Below, in pieces: positions 17,557 through 26,016 of a DNA stretch of 64,000 nt. The stretch spans positions 124,001 to 188,000 of the forward strand of contig NZ_QKPO01000012.1 in assembly GCF_003258355.1 (NCBI RefSeq), written 5' to 3'. A model generated the notes under the pieces. It made no database searches. It saw only the letters and a list, made by a program, of their open reading frames with translations, and was not told where the DNA came from. Position 1 is the first letter of the stretch. Every line of letters starts with the position of its first letter. A program made the position numbers and the translations under genes. Origin of the DNA: Confluentibacter sediminis (GTDB lineage: Bacteria; Bacteroidota; Bacteroidia; Flavobacteriales; Flavobacteriaceae).

Positions 17557-18147
17557 ATGATTAGTAAATCTGAACTTTTGGAATGTTCTATTACAAACTT
17601 TACAAAGTTTGGCAGCAAAAGTTTCACTTTAGATGAGCTTGCGAGTCAAATGGGTATGTCTAAAAAAACGATTTACAATTATTTTAAGAATAAAGAAGAT
17701 TTAGTGTCGGAGAGTGTTGGGTATTTGATTAAAAAAATCAAAAACGATATGGATTCAGCTGTACTTCAACATACCGATCCAATTGTTAAGATTATAGAAA
17801 TTTATAAAATTGGATTTGATTATTTTAAATGTTTTAAACCCTCATTTATATTCGGATTGAAAAAATACTATCCGAAGGCAAGTGAGGTGTTTGAAACGTT
17901 TAGAAATTACATTGTTTATGAAAAAGTATATAATTTATTGCTTGAAGCACAGAGCAAAAGATTATTTAGAGACCATGTTAACTTAAAATTGGTTTGCGAT
18001 TTGTACTTTTTAAGAATAGATGATATCGCTTATAAAAAAAGCAACATTTTTGATGTTTATTCTAATAAAGAGCTACTAGAACATTTAATAATTCACAACC
18101 TAAAAGGAATTTGTAGTGATAGTTATTCAAATGCTTATTTTGAATAG
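17557..18147 (+). CDS. TetR family transcriptional regulator
   Basis: This 196-residue regulator has a typical N-terminal TetR helix-turn-helix (FTLDELASQMGMSKKTIYNYF, residues about 23-43, followed by KNKEDLV). The C-terminal ligand-binding region is helical and variable. It lies 12 bp after the TolC-like gene and is co-transcribed with the pump genes. The operon therefore has a regulator at each end, a GbsR/MarR type in front and this TetR type behind. Whether it controls this operon or something else cannot be told from the sequence. Confidence 0.92.
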   Translation: MISKSELLECSITNFTKFGSKSFTLDELASQMGMSKKTIYNYFKNKEDLVSESVGYLIKKIKNDMDSAVLQHTDPIVKIIEIYKIGFDYFKCFKPSFIFGLKKYYPKASEVFETFRNYIVYEKVYNLLLEAQSKRLFRDHVNLKLVCDLYFLRIDDIAYKKSNIFDVYSNKELLEHLIIHNLKGICSDSYSNAYFE

Positions 18148-18165
18148 TTTGTTTATTTTTACAAC

Positions 18166-18561
18166 ATGAAAAAAGATATTGAGATTCCCAAGGTAGAAGA
18201 CGTATATGTTGCCGTTGTTTATGAATACAATGATATTTACAAAATAAATGATTGGAATGCCTATATTATAAATGATAAAGTCATTGATTTAGAGATGGTC
18301 CTTATCGTTACTAATGGTTATAATGAAGAAAAAATAACCTCTACATTCAGAAAAAAGTTGGATATATTACCTAAAAAAAGTTATGCCAAAATCGAGTTGA
18401 TGCAAGAAGCATTATTTGCATTAAACAACACCTTTAAAGTCTCCTTTTTTGAAGGCAACAAGATGTTTGACAAAACCTTTTTGTTTAGAAAAAACACTAT
18501 TAACTTAAAGGCATTGCAACCAATTCCTTTAATGGAAGTTAGGGGTGTTTTGGTGAAATAA
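18166..18561 (+). CDS. Conserved hypothetical protein at the end of the efflux operon
   Basis: This 131-residue soluble protein begins MKKDIEIPKVEDVYVAVVYEY. It has a mixed beta pattern with the conserved-looking pieces NDWNAYIINDK and MEVRGVLVK. I recall homologues named as phenylalanyl-tRNA synthetase alpha subunits in databases. Nothing here supports that, because it lacks all class II motifs and pheS is at 10190. It is 18 bp downstream of the TetR gene and may be read through from the operon. Function unknown. Confidence 0.72.
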   Translation: MKKDIEIPKVEDVYVAVVYEYNDIYKINDWNAYIINDKVIDLEMVLIVTNGYNEEKITSTFRKKLDILPKKSYAKIELMQEALFALNNTFKVSFFEGNKMFDKTFLFRKNTINLKALQPIPLMEVRGVLVK

Positions 18562-18607
18562 AGCCATTGTCTTGCAGATATTTTCTAAAAGGGAAGAATG
18601 GCAAGTT

Positions 18608-18624
18608 CTCCTCCTTTGGAGGAG
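18608..18624. repeat. GC-rich hairpin, possibly a dispersed intergenic repeat
   Basis: CTCCTCC TTT GGAGGAG is a perfect 7-bp stem, followed by CTAGAGGAGAG and a T-tract. It is far richer in G and C than its surroundings. It lies between two convergent genes and could terminate the plus-strand operon. The sequence type resembles dispersed repeats seen in Bacteroidota intergenic regions, from memory. Confidence 0.5.
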
Positions 18625-18639
18625 CTAGAGGAGAGTTTT

Positions 18640-19641
18640 TTAATCCAACTTCTCCGTTAACTTTTTAAACACTTTTTTAGGATTTTTATTTTCGTATAAA
18701 ACCTCATAAACCGCATCTATAATAGGAAGTTTTGTTTTTTGCTTGTTCTTTTCATTAAGCAAATGGGCACTTTTGGTAGCGTAATAGCCTTCGGCAACCA
18801 TGCTCATTTCCATGATAGCCGATTTTACCGTATAGCCTTTCCCTATCATATTACCAAACATGCGGTTTCTAGAAAAAATGGAATAACCCGTGACTAACAA
18901 ATCACCTAAATAAGCCGAGTTATTGATATTGCGTTTCATTTTATGCATTTTGCGAATAAAACGTTTCATCTCACGTATCGAGTTGCTCATTAACACGCTT
19001 TGGAAATTATCGCCGTAACCCAAACCGTGTGCAATTCCAGCTGCGATGGCGTAAATATTTTTCAGCATGACGGCATACTCAACGCCAATAATATCGTCAC
19101 TAATCTTGGTTTTTATATAGTCGCTAGATAAGTTTTTAGCAATCGCTTTGGCTTTAACGGAGTCCGAACATGAAATCGTTAGATATGATAAACGCTCTAA
19201 CGCTACTTCTTCGGCATGGCAAGGTCCTGCAATAACAGCAATATTATCGTAAGGGACTTTATAAAATTCATGAAAATGCTCACCAACCAAAAGCCCCGTT
19301 TCTGGCATGATGCCCTTTACAGCAGATACAATGGTTTTTTCAGAAATATCAACCGTTAATTTTTCTAATTCGCTATGCATAAAAGCAGAAGGAATTACAA
19401 AAATTAATACATCGGCATAGGTTGCTATTTCATTAATATCATTACTAAGCTTAAGTTGTTCCATATGAAATTCAACCGAACTTAAATAATTAGGGTTATG
19501 TTGTTCTCGTAATAAATGCTCTTTTGTATACACACTTCGCATATACCAACCTACTTCATTTAAATTTTCGCAAAGCATTTTCACAATAGCCGTTGCCCAA
19601 CTACCTGCACCAAAAACAGCATATTTTAAAGGAGTATCCAT
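18640..19641 (-). CDS. gpsA: NAD(P)-dependent glycerol-3-phosphate dehydrogenase
   Basis: The enzyme reduces dihydroxyacetone phosphate to sn-glycerol 3-phosphate for phospholipid synthesis. The Rossmann motif YAVFGAGSWATAIVKML is at the N-terminus. The catalytic Lys region VSAVKGIMPETG, the IAGPCHAEEVA motif and the second conserved Lys in EYAVMLKNIYAIAAGIAHG are all present. The ATG at 19641 (MDTPLKYAVFG) is preferred, since ATGs at 19662 and 19653 would only add a short hydrophobic extension. About 333 residues is normal. It is transcribed alone, convergent with the efflux operon. Confidence 0.93.
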   Translation of the reverse strand: MDTPLKYAVFGAGSWATAIVKMLCENLNEVGWYMRSVYTKEHLLREQHNPNYLSSVEFHMEQLKLSNDINEIATYADVLIFVIPSAFMHSELEKLTVDISEKTIVSAVKGIMPETGLLVGEHFHEFYKVPYDNIAVIAGPCHAEEVALERLSYLTISCSDSVKAKAIAKNLSSDYIKTKISDDIIGVEYAVMLKNIYAIAAGIAHGLGYGDNFQSVLMSNSIREMKRFIRKMHKMKRNINNSAYLGDLLVTGYSIFSRNRMFGNMIGKGYTVKSAIMEMSMVAEGYYATKSAHLLNEKNKQKTKLPIIDAVYEVLYENKNPKKVFKKLTEKLD

Positions 19642-19772
19642 AAATAATGTCATTGTTAACACTTCAAAAATACATAAAATATTACTGAAAGGCAGGTGAA
19701 GAAAACATTAACAAAAATTTTTTGGCACGTGTTTTGAAATCCATTATGTATGAATCCTAAAAATGTTTGATT

Positions 19773-20717
19773 ATGAAGACTATAAAATTACTTTTAAGTG
19801 TGGTATTAGTAACCTCCCTTTTTACATCTTGTTCTGTGCAAGTTAATGATTACGATGAACCACAACCGACTATATCTATAAATCAGTTATTGAATTCTTA
19901 TGAGTTGTGGTATGTAGATGTTAATAGAACACAAGGTTATGGAACCACGCCGTTTTTGCAAAAGGCATTTACCATATCTTTTAGAAACGGAGTTCTTTAT
20001 GCTAATAATAATTTGGTTGGAATAGGTTCCAGTGGAAATGGTTTTGGTATCGATGTAGCAAGTTATGATGCCTATGATATGATTTTAGATGTTAACCATG
20101 ATATTGATGGGTTTTCAACTTTTGATGTCTATCAAATTGATAATAATACCATTGAATTGTACAACCCTAATAACGATACGTCTTATTTTTTAGATGGTTA
20201 CCAACGTAGCAATTTCGATTACGATTTTGTATTTTATGATAACATTCATTACTTCTTGCAAGAATATGGAGCTTGGGAAAAAACATACACCAGTAATTTT
20301 GGAGCCATCAATGAGTTTGATAATGAAAATTATTTACAGTTTTTAGCTGGCGGTAATGACAGTGAGTTTAGAAGTTCTCAAGATGCTAATGGTAGCAATA
20401 TCAATAATTTATATTGGGATTATACAGGGGTTTATGGTGTTGGTAATATTAGTGGAGATGCCTATTTAAAAACTTTAACATTAGATTATGATTTCTTCAA
20501 CAATGAACATTTCGAATTGAGCGTTATTAATGATGGAAAGATAGAATTATATCATCCAAGTTCTGGAACGGTATATGAGTTTGTAGGTAGAGGATATATA
20601 CAATATCTAAAAGAAAGTAATGCAAAAGATAAAACTGTGACACAAAAAGATAAGTTACGTAAGTTTAGAAAAGATAAAGTTGACAACCCAAGAGAAAACA
20701 CGAGGGTTAAAATATAG
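19773..20717 (+). CDS. Exported lipoprotein of unknown function
   Basis: The ATG at 19773 (MKTIKLLLSVVL) is the likely start; a TTG six bases earlier is less likely. A lipoprotein signal ends in TSLFTSC. The 314-residue protein is Asp/Asn/Tyr-rich and beta-patterned, with two similar halves. NNTIELYNPNNDTSYFLDGYQ and DGKIELYHPSSGTVYEFVGRG align with each other, as do QEYGAWEKTYTS and similar parts. From memory, homologues carry the name nicotinic acid mononucleotide adenyltransferase, which the sequence does not support, because there is no nucleotidyltransferase HxGH motif. It is a single-gene unit with a strong terminator. Function unknown. Confidence 0.8.
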   Translation: MKTIKLLLSVVLVTSLFTSCSVQVNDYDEPQPTISINQLLNSYELWYVDVNRTQGYGTTPFLQKAFTISFRNGVLYANNNLVGIGSSGNGFGIDVASYDAYDMILDVNHDIDGFSTFDVYQIDNNTIELYNPNNDTSYFLDGYQRSNFDYDFVFYDNIHYFLQEYGAWEKTYTSNFGAINEFDNENYLQFLAGGNDSEFRSSQDANGSNINNLYWDYTGVYGVGNISGDAYLKTLTLDYDFFNNEHFELSVINDGKIELYHPSSGTVYEFVGRGYIQYLKESNAKDKTVTQKDKLRKFRKDKVDNPRENTRVKI

Positions 20718-20741
20718 ATTTTTGGTTGGTTATTTAGTTTT

Positions 20742-20786
20742 GAAAACCGTTTAAAGACATCGTTCTTTAGGCGGTTTTCTTTTTTG
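20742..20786 (+). terminator. Terminator after the 19773 lipoprotein gene
   Basis: GAAAACCG (20742-20749) pairs with CGGTTTTC (20772-20779), and an inner AAAGA/TCTTT pair extends the stem. A T-tract follows. Confidence 0.85.
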
Positions 20787-20912
20787 TTTAACGCTTAGTG
20801 ATGTCTTGGAAAGTGGAGTGTTTGTGAGCGAGGATGTTGGAAGAAACATCAGAAAGACCATAACCTTTGATTAAACACTTACAGAAGCATCATTTTTATA
20901 TTGGCAATAGTT

Positions 20913-21842
20913 TTATTCAATTTTAAAAGAGGCCCTATATATTTTACTTAAACCGTTATTGCTTTCGTTAATGTATTTATTGAAATCTGAAATAGTATTA
21001 AATTTTCTTGGTTTTAAGTCATTTCGTTTGCTTGTAAAATACAATATTTGGTTTTTCTCATCATAAAATGGGCAATATTCCATATATTCAGTATTGATAG
21101 GAGTCCCTAAATTTGTTGCTTTTTTCCATGTTCCATTGCCATCCTTTTTGGAAATGTATAAATCACCACTTCCTTGACCATCTTCTTCTTTGTATTTTGA
21201 GAAAATTATAAAATCTTCTTTTTCTGATATAAATGCATTAAACTCATAACCAGGACTATTTATGTTTTCGTTTAATAAAACGGGGCTTGAATATTTATCG
21301 CCTTCCCATTTACAAAAATAAATATCATCTTTTCCAAAACCCTTAGGAGATACCATTGTGAAATATAAATTGTTGTTTTTACTAACGGAAGGATAAAATT
21401 CATCCAATTCTGAATTAATGGGGTCTCCTATGTTAATGGGATCCGACCATGCATCCTCTTTGTTATTTCTTTCTACATACCAGATATCAAAATCTTTTTT
21501 AGTACTAATAGAGTCATTTAATGGTCTGTTAGAAACAAAAAACAATCGGTTATTATTAAATGATAAAAATGGTTCTAAATACATATATGAATCACAAAAG
21601 GGTAATAATTCTGGTTTTGACCATTTATTATTTTCCTTTTTGATACAGACCAGTTGCGAAATTTCCTGATTGGGGCTTTGTATAGTGAAAAATGCTTCAT
21701 TTCCGTCTTTTGAAATATTAAAATCTCGCACATTATAAAACTGATTTAGTGAATTATCAAATTGAATAATATCAGATTTATTCTGTGCTGATAATAAGTT
21801 TGAAATGAAGATTAATAAAAAGGGGAGTCTAATTTTTTTCAT
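20913..21842 (-). CDS. Exported PD40 (WD40-like beta-propeller) repeat protein
   Basis: The 309-residue protein has a signal peptide (LPFLLIFISNLLSAQ) and then PD40-type propeller repeats. Typical blades read LFFVSNRPLN..DIWYVERN, LYFTMVSPKGFGKDDIYFCKW and IIFSKYKEEDGQGSGDLYISK, each with the F-S-(D/N)-R/D-I-Y pattern. Such proteins are common in Bacteroidota as periplasmic or surface sensors or scaffolds, often next to OmpA domains, but no OmpA domain is present here. It is alone on the minus strand; the next gene upstream is the GH43 protein, 213 bp away. Function unknown. Confidence 0.82.
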   Translation of the reverse strand: MKKIRLPFLLIFISNLLSAQNKSDIIQFDNSLNQFYNVRDFNISKDGNEAFFTIQSPNQEISQLVCIKKENNKWSKPELLPFCDSYMYLEPFLSFNNNRLFFVSNRPLNDSISTKKDFDIWYVERNNKEDAWSDPINIGDPINSELDEFYPSVSKNNNLYFTMVSPKGFGKDDIYFCKWEGDKYSSPVLLNENINSPGYEFNAFISEKEDFIIFSKYKEEDGQGSGDLYISKKDGNGTWKKATNLGTPINTEYMEYCPFYDEKNQILYFTSKRNDLKPRKFNTISDFNKYINESNNGLSKIYRASFKIE

Positions 21843-22055
21843 TGTTAAAGTTTTATCAGGGAATTATTGCTTACTTCAAGACGTAAAATTTTTTATCATA
21901 TCAAGATTTTTTATTTTTTTACGACAGTACTCTTGAAGTATAAAAAACGATTGTTTTTTTTATGCTTTGATCAGAAATCAGTTCTTTTCTGTTAAAATCC
22001 ATCGGAAATTCCTGCTAAAAAATAAATATTCTAATGTATTCTTGAAAAACTAGAA

Positions 22056-23156
22056 TTAATCCATCGGGATATTAACTTTCCAATGTTCGGCGATAGCTTT
22101 TAATTCGGCTTTAGTTAAATAAGTAATGGCGCCATGTTTTGGTCTTTCAAAGTTTGTAGTTTTCATCACGCCATCATTAAAATTACCAAGATGGGTATAG
22201 GTTTTAAAATCTTTAGTTTCACTAAAACCCATATTGTTGGGGCGTGCACCGTAAACATCATACATCAATACATAGGTATCGGTTCTTAAACGCTTAAACA
22301 CATTAGGTGCTTCGGTTGAAACGGTGTTAGGATCAATACGTATATCTTCAGGTTCATAACCTTCATTTATTTTGTTTGAGACAGCATGGTGAATAGAAGC
22401 TTTCGATACATAAAACATGTGATATGTGTCACCAACCTTGGTTATATCGGCATCAATACCACCAATGTTCTCAATTTTTTTAGGTACTGTTTCCAGTTTG
22501 GTAAAATCATCATTAGCATAAGAATAATAAATGTTTGCATAATCATTATTATAACGTATGGTGAAATAAACCATCATTTTTTTAGCAACGGGATCATACA
22601 CGGTTTCTGGTGCCCAAGAACAATCGATATCACCCAATTCAGGGAATGCTAAATCTACCCGAAAATCGGAATGTGACCAATGTATTAAATCATAAGATTT
22701 CATTAAAACCAGCGCACGGTTATTTCCCCAGCCATATTTTTCTTGAGGGCGTTGCCATTCGGTTTCCCTGAAGCCTGCTCGTTTACCAAAAATATGTAAA
22801 TCGGTCATAGCTAAATAGAAAGCACCATCTGGGCCTCTTGTAATATGAGGATCGCGAACCCCTTTTTGTTCCGCAAGTTCCGAGCCTATAAAAATGGGTT
22901 CACCATTATTAAGATCAGTAAAAGAGTAGCCATCTGGGCTAAAGGCCATGTAAGCCGATTGAGATTGATCTTTAAAATAAACCAATAAATAACCGCTCAA
23001 ATCCTTTTCTTTGAACGTTTTGTTTTTATAAATTTCTGGCTTAGACACGATCTCGATACCAGTAAATGGTCTTGCTTCTTTATCTTGTGCGAAACTATTC
23101 ATGAAGATAAAGAAACAATAAGGAGCTAAGAGAATAAATAGATTATTTGATTTCAT
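22056..23156 (-). CDS. Glycoside hydrolase family 43-like secreted glycosidase
   Basis: This 366-residue exported protein has a signal peptide ending MNSFAQ and a five-bladed propeller sequence. The motifs GVRDPHITRGPDGAFYLAMTD, CSWAPETVYDP and GGIDADITKVGDTYHMFYVS fit GH43-type arabinofuranosidases or xylosidases. The Glu of WAPE would be the general acid, and the RDPH and DAD Asp residues are candidate catalytic or pKa-modulating residues. There is no SusC/SusD pair nearby, so this is not a polysaccharide utilisation locus. The substrate could be an arabinan, xylan or galactan, and the subfamily cannot be set by eye. Confidence 0.82.
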   Translation of the reverse strand: MKSNNLFILLAPYCFFIFMNSFAQDKEARPFTGIEIVSKPEIYKNKTFKEKDLSGYLLVYFKDQSQSAYMAFSPDGYSFTDLNNGEPIFIGSELAEQKGVRDPHITRGPDGAFYLAMTDLHIFGKRAGFRETEWQRPQEKYGWGNNRALVLMKSYDLIHWSHSDFRVDLAFPELGDIDCSWAPETVYDPVAKKMMVYFTIRYNNDYANIYYSYANDDFTKLETVPKKIENIGGIDADITKVGDTYHMFYVSKASIHHAVSNKINEGYEPEDIRIDPNTVSTEAPNVFKRLRTDTYVLMYDVYGARPNNMGFSETKDFKTYTHLGNFNDGVMKTTNFERPKHGAITYLTKAELKAIAEHWKVNIPMD

Positions 23157-23322
23157 AATATTAGAAAAATATTTAGTGTTGTTGGAATTAATTTAGGCAA
23201 TATAATAAGAAATATATAGAAAAGTTAAGAATTTAAAGCTTCAATACCAATATATTATAAGTTTATTCATCTTAAATAATTATAATATTTACTTTTATAA
23301 TTATTTAAGTGAAATTTTAAAA

Positions 23323-23778
23323 ATGCCATACCAAGCAGATTCTATAGAACATTACATCAGTCAGCTTCCTGAAGATAGAAAACAGCCTATAAATAGATTA
23401 AGAAATATAATAAAAGCCAATTTACCCAAAGGTTTTGAAGAAGGTATAAGTTATGGTATGATTGGGTTTTATGTGCCTCATTCAATTTATCCGAATGGGT
23501 ATCATTGCGACCCTAAACTACCATTGCCGTTTTTAAATATTGCTTCACAGAAAAGTTCTATTAATTTTTATCATATGGGTATGTATGCAAAACCAGAGTT
23601 ACACGATTGGTTTGTGGCTGAATTCATTAAGTATAGCAAGCGTAAATTAGATATGGGTAAAAGCTGTATACGTTTTAAATATATTGATGACATTCCTTAT
23701 GATTTAATAGCGGAATTATGTAAAAAAATAACCCCACAGGAATGGATTTCAATTTACGAAAAAGCTTTTAAAAAATAA
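23323..23778 (+). CDS. DUF1801 domain protein
   Basis: This 151-residue soluble protein matches the DUF1801/YdhG-like family. It begins with ADSIEHYISQLPEDRKQPINRLRNII. The family core EEGISYGMIGFYVPHSIYPNGYHCDP is followed by LPFLNIASQKSSINFYHMGMY and by KLDMGKSCIRFKYIDDIPYDLIAEL. Members have a frataxin-like fold and no settled function. It lies 12 bp upstream of the TauE/SafE gene and is probably co-transcribed. Confidence 0.85.
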   Translation: MPYQADSIEHYISQLPEDRKQPINRLRNIIKANLPKGFEEGISYGMIGFYVPHSIYPNGYHCDPKLPLPFLNIASQKSSINFYHMGMYAKPELHDWFVAEFIKYSKRKLDMGKSCIRFKYIDDIPYDLIAELCKKITPQEWISIYEKAFKK

Positions 23779-23790
23779 AAACAAGACATA

Positions 23791-24552
23791 TTGGAATATA
23801 TACAAATTCTTCAATCGTTTCATTTATCAGTTTTTCAATGGCTAGCTATAGCTTTAGCAGGTTTCTTATTAGGTGTTTCAAAATCAGGAATTAGCGGTAT
23901 AAGCATTATTATAGTTTTAATACTAGCTTTTGTTTTTGGGGAAAAAGCATCGACAGGTGTTTTGTTGCCTATGTTGGTATGTGCAGATATATTGGCCGTT
24001 ATTTATTATAACCGCCATGCGCAATGGAACTATATAATTAAATTAATCCCATTTATGATTGTGGGTGTTTTAGTTGGAGTTTGGTTGGGAAATGATGTTT
24101 CCGAAATTCTTTTTAAAAGAATTATGGCCACTATCATTATTGTTTCGGTTCTTATCATGATTTATACTGAAAATAGAAAAAAAACCATCCCAAATAACAG
24201 ATTATTCGCATACACTTCTGGGTTTATGGCGGGTTTTGCTACTATGATAGGCAATTTGGCAGGTCCCATAGCTAATGTTTATTTTTTGGCTATTAAGTTG
24301 CCAAAAAATGAATTTATTGGTACAGCAGCCTGGGTGTTTTTTATTATTAATGTTTTCAAGTTGCCTTTTCACTTTTTCGTTTGGAAAACGATAACTACAG
24401 AAACGCTTACATTGAATTCGATATTAGTTCCAGCTGTAGTTTTTGGCTTTTTTGTGGGAGCTTATATAGTGAGATTAATTTCGAATTTAAATTACAGACG
24501 TTTTATAATAGTGGTAACGGTAGTTGGAGGCATTATTTTATTATTAAGATAA
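23791..24552 (+). CDS. TauE/SafE family membrane exporter
   Basis: This 253-residue membrane protein has seven to eight helices. The family features AGFLLGVSKSGISGISIIIV near the N-terminus and AGFATMIGNLAGPIANVYFLA in the middle are clear. The family exports sulfite, sulfoacetate or related anions. No in-frame ATG exists before residue 50, and the TTG at 23791, 12 bp after the DUF1801 stop, is the only reasonable start. The substrate is unknown. It could serve the nearby arsenic-type cluster, but nothing in the sequence shows that. Confidence 0.88.
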   Translation: MEYIQILQSFHLSVFQWLAIALAGFLLGVSKSGISGISIIIVLILAFVFGEKASTGVLLPMLVCADILAVIYYNRHAQWNYIIKLIPFMIVGVLVGVWLGNDVSEILFKRIMATIIIVSVLIMIYTENRKKTIPNNRLFAYTSGFMAGFATMIGNLAGPIANVYFLAIKLPKNEFIGTAAWVFFIINVFKLPFHFFVWKTITTETLTLNSILVPAVVFGFFVGAYIVRLISNLNYRRFIIVVTVVGGIILLLR

Positions 24553-24618
24553 CGAGTTACTTATAAATTAATTCAAATTTTTATTACATTTATGTTCTAA
24601 CTATAAAACCAACAAATC

Positions 24619-24951
24619 ATGTCTGACGAAAATAATTTTAAAGATGATCTAAACAACATGGCAGATGAAGCCAAAGAAACTGCTAAAGAGTTTAGCGACG
24701 GTGCAAAAAGTGTTGCTTCTGGCGATAATAAAAAATTAGTCGCGGGAATTCTTGCTATTTTAATAGGTTCTTTAGGAATTCATAAATTTATTTTAGGTTA
24801 TACTAAAGAAGGAATAATACAAATTATTATAAGTATAGTAACTTGTGGGATAGCAGGAATAATACCTTTTATAGAAGGCATTATATACCTAACAAAATCT
24901 GACGAAGAATTTTACTTAACTTACCAAGTAGGCAAAAAGCCTTGGTTTTAA
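24619..24951 (+). CDS. TM2 domain-containing membrane protein
   Basis: This 110-residue protein has an acidic, helical N-terminal 35 residues (DDLNNMADEAKETAKEFSDG). A TM2 domain follows, with two helices around a short turn: VAGILAILIGSLGIHKFILGY and IIQIIISIVTCGIAGIIPFIEG. The TM2 signature G-x-H-x-F-x-x-G is present as GIHKFILG. The role of TM2 proteins is unclear. It is a single-gene unit with a terminator just after it. Confidence 0.88.
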   Translation: MSDENNFKDDLNNMADEAKETAKEFSDGAKSVASGDNKKLVAGILAILIGSLGIHKFILGYTKEGIIQIIISIVTCGIAGIIPFIEGIIYLTKSDEEFYLTYQVGKKPWF

Positions 24952-24960
24952 AAATCACTA

Positions 24961-24987
24961 AGCCAAAAATTAAACTTTGGCTTTTTT
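24961..24987 (+). terminator. Terminator after the TM2 gene
   Basis: AGCCAAA and TTTGGCT form a 7-bp stem with an 8-base loop and a following T-tract. It lies 9 bp after the stop codon. Confidence 0.85.
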
Positions 24988-25004
24988 AATTAAATTTAAT
25001 ATCG

Positions 25005-25020
25005 TAATATTGCAATATTA
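25005..25020. promoter_or_regulatory. Palindromic ArsR-type operator
   Basis: TAATATTGCAATATTA is a perfect 16-bp palindrome that ends 10 bp before the ArsR-family gene, and a further TAATAT lies just to its left. The length, AT-rich arms and position fit an autoregulatory ArsR/SmtB site. Confidence 0.65.
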
Positions 25021-25030
25021 AAATAACAAC

Positions 25031-25354
25031 ATGGGAATTACAAAAACACAAATATTTACGGAAAAGCAAAATGATTTGGCTCAGTTTTTTAAAGTGCTTG
25101 GGCATCCTGCTCGAGTTGCCATTTTGCAATATATAAGTAGCCAAAATGCCTGTATTTGTAATGATTTGGTTGATGAAATTGGTTTGGCACAAGCCACTAT
25201 TTCCCAGCATTTAAAGGAGTTAAAAAGCATTGGGTTACTTACAGGTGAAGTAGAAGGGAAAAGTATGTGTTATTGTATTAATGTTGAGCGTTGGAGCGAG
25301 ATACAAAGTCAACTAAACCAATTTTTTAATACTACAAAATCAAAATGTTGTTAG
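25031..25354 (+). CDS. arsR: ArsR-family metalloid-responsive repressor
   Basis: This 107-residue winged-helix repressor has the core LAQFFKVLGHPARVAILQYI and the recognition helix QATISQHLKELKSIGLLTG. A CxC pair lies in helix alpha-3 (C41 and C43 in ACICNDLV), the place where As(III) binds in the ArsR prototype, and the C-terminus ends KSKCC with two more cysteines. A perfect palindrome immediately upstream suggests autoregulation. It heads a cluster with DUF6428 and arsenate reductase genes, so arsenic sensing is likely. Confidence 0.9.
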   Translation: MGITKTQIFTEKQNDLAQFFKVLGHPARVAILQYISSQNACICNDLVDEIGLAQATISQHLKELKSIGLLTGEVEGKSMCYCINVERWSEIQSQLNQFFNTTKSKCC

Positions 25355-25363
25355 ATCTTTAAA

Positions 25364-25389
25364 CGTCATTTTTGCGAAAGCGGAAATCT
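25364..25389. repeat. Diverged dispersed intergenic repeat, copy 1
   Basis: CGTCATTTTTGCGAAAGC continues to GGAAATCT. It resembles copy 2 at 25916 in the same orientation, with the shared core CATTT-TG-GAAAGC-G-AATC. The type resembles repeats with a GTCATTCCTGCG-like core that I recall from other Bacteroidota genomes. The sequence can fold into a short hairpin. Confidence 0.45.
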
Positions 25390-25409
25390 AAATCTTAAAA
25401 AAATTAAGT

Positions 25410-25904
25410 ATGAAAACACTGGAATTATTTAAAGTATTAGAGCAAAATCAAGATAAATCTTTACTCTTTGAATATGCTGCAAATCAATTTGTAGGCGCTA
25501 ATTACCATATTACAGAAGTAAAGCATATTAGGGTAGATTCTGTAGATTGTGGTTCACAAACTGATTCTTGGAAAGAGACTATCATTCAACTTTGGGAAAG
25601 TCCAAATGAATTGGGTAAGATGGATTATTTATCGGTTTACAAAGCTTTGGGAATTCTTAAAAAAGTCGGTAAAATGAAACCATATGATTTAGATGCTGAA
25701 GTGAAATTTGAGTATGGTAATGCCAAATTTCATACGGCACAACTGTTTGTTAACGATTTCGAAATAGAAGACAAGAGACTTATATTTAAATTGGCTATTG
25801 AAAAAACACAATGTAAAGCCAGTGACATTTGTGGTGTCTCGAAAGTTTTAGAGACTGTTGAAAATAACGAACCTTGTTGTTCACCAGATGGAAATTGTTG
25901 TTAA
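25410..25904 (+). CDS. DUF6428 family protein
   Basis: This 164-residue soluble protein matches DUF6428 as I know it: GANYHITEVKHIRVDSVDCGSQ and QTDSWKETIIQLWESP near the N-terminus. The C-terminal tail is Cys-rich (CKASDICG, then EPCCSPDGNCC). The family is typically found between arsR and arsenate reductase genes in Bacteroidota, as here. Its function is unknown. The tail could bind As(III) or another soft metal ion, which is inference. It lies 55 bp after arsR, with a dispersed repeat in the gap. Confidence 0.82.
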   Translation: MKTLELFKVLEQNQDKSLLFEYAANQFVGANYHITEVKHIRVDSVDCGSQTDSWKETIIQLWESPNELGKMDYLSVYKALGILKKVGKMKPYDLDAEVKFEYGNAKFHTAQLFVNDFEIEDKRLIFKLAIEKTQCKASDICGVSKVLETVENNEPCCSPDGNCC

Positions 25905-25915
25905 GCAATATGTTT

Positions 25916-25940
25916 GCCATTTCTGAGAAAGCAGGAATCC
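25916..25940. repeat. Diverged dispersed intergenic repeat, copy 2
   Basis: GCCATTTCTGAGAAAGCAGG continues to AATCC. It matches the copy at 25364 over most of its length. A GATTCCTG further on (near 25962) can pair with CAGGAATC, so a hairpin with a long loop is also possible. Confidence 0.45.
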
Positions 25941-26016
25941 ACAAGATTGAGATAATAAAAATAGATTCCTGTTTGTAAGGGAAATCGAAGATTCGACGAA
26001 GTCAATGACAGAAACG

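Noticed and set aside
18166-18561. Name phenylalanyl-tRNA synthetase alpha chain for this small protein
   Set aside because: No class II aaRS motif is present, and the true pheS is at 10190.
19773-20717. Name nicotinic acid mononucleotide adenyltransferase
   Set aside because: The protein has a lipoprotein signal and no nucleotidyltransferase HxGH motif.
22056-23156. Polysaccharide utilisation locus around the GH43 gene
   Set aside because: No SusC/SusD pair, transporter or sugar regulator is nearby; the gene stands alone.
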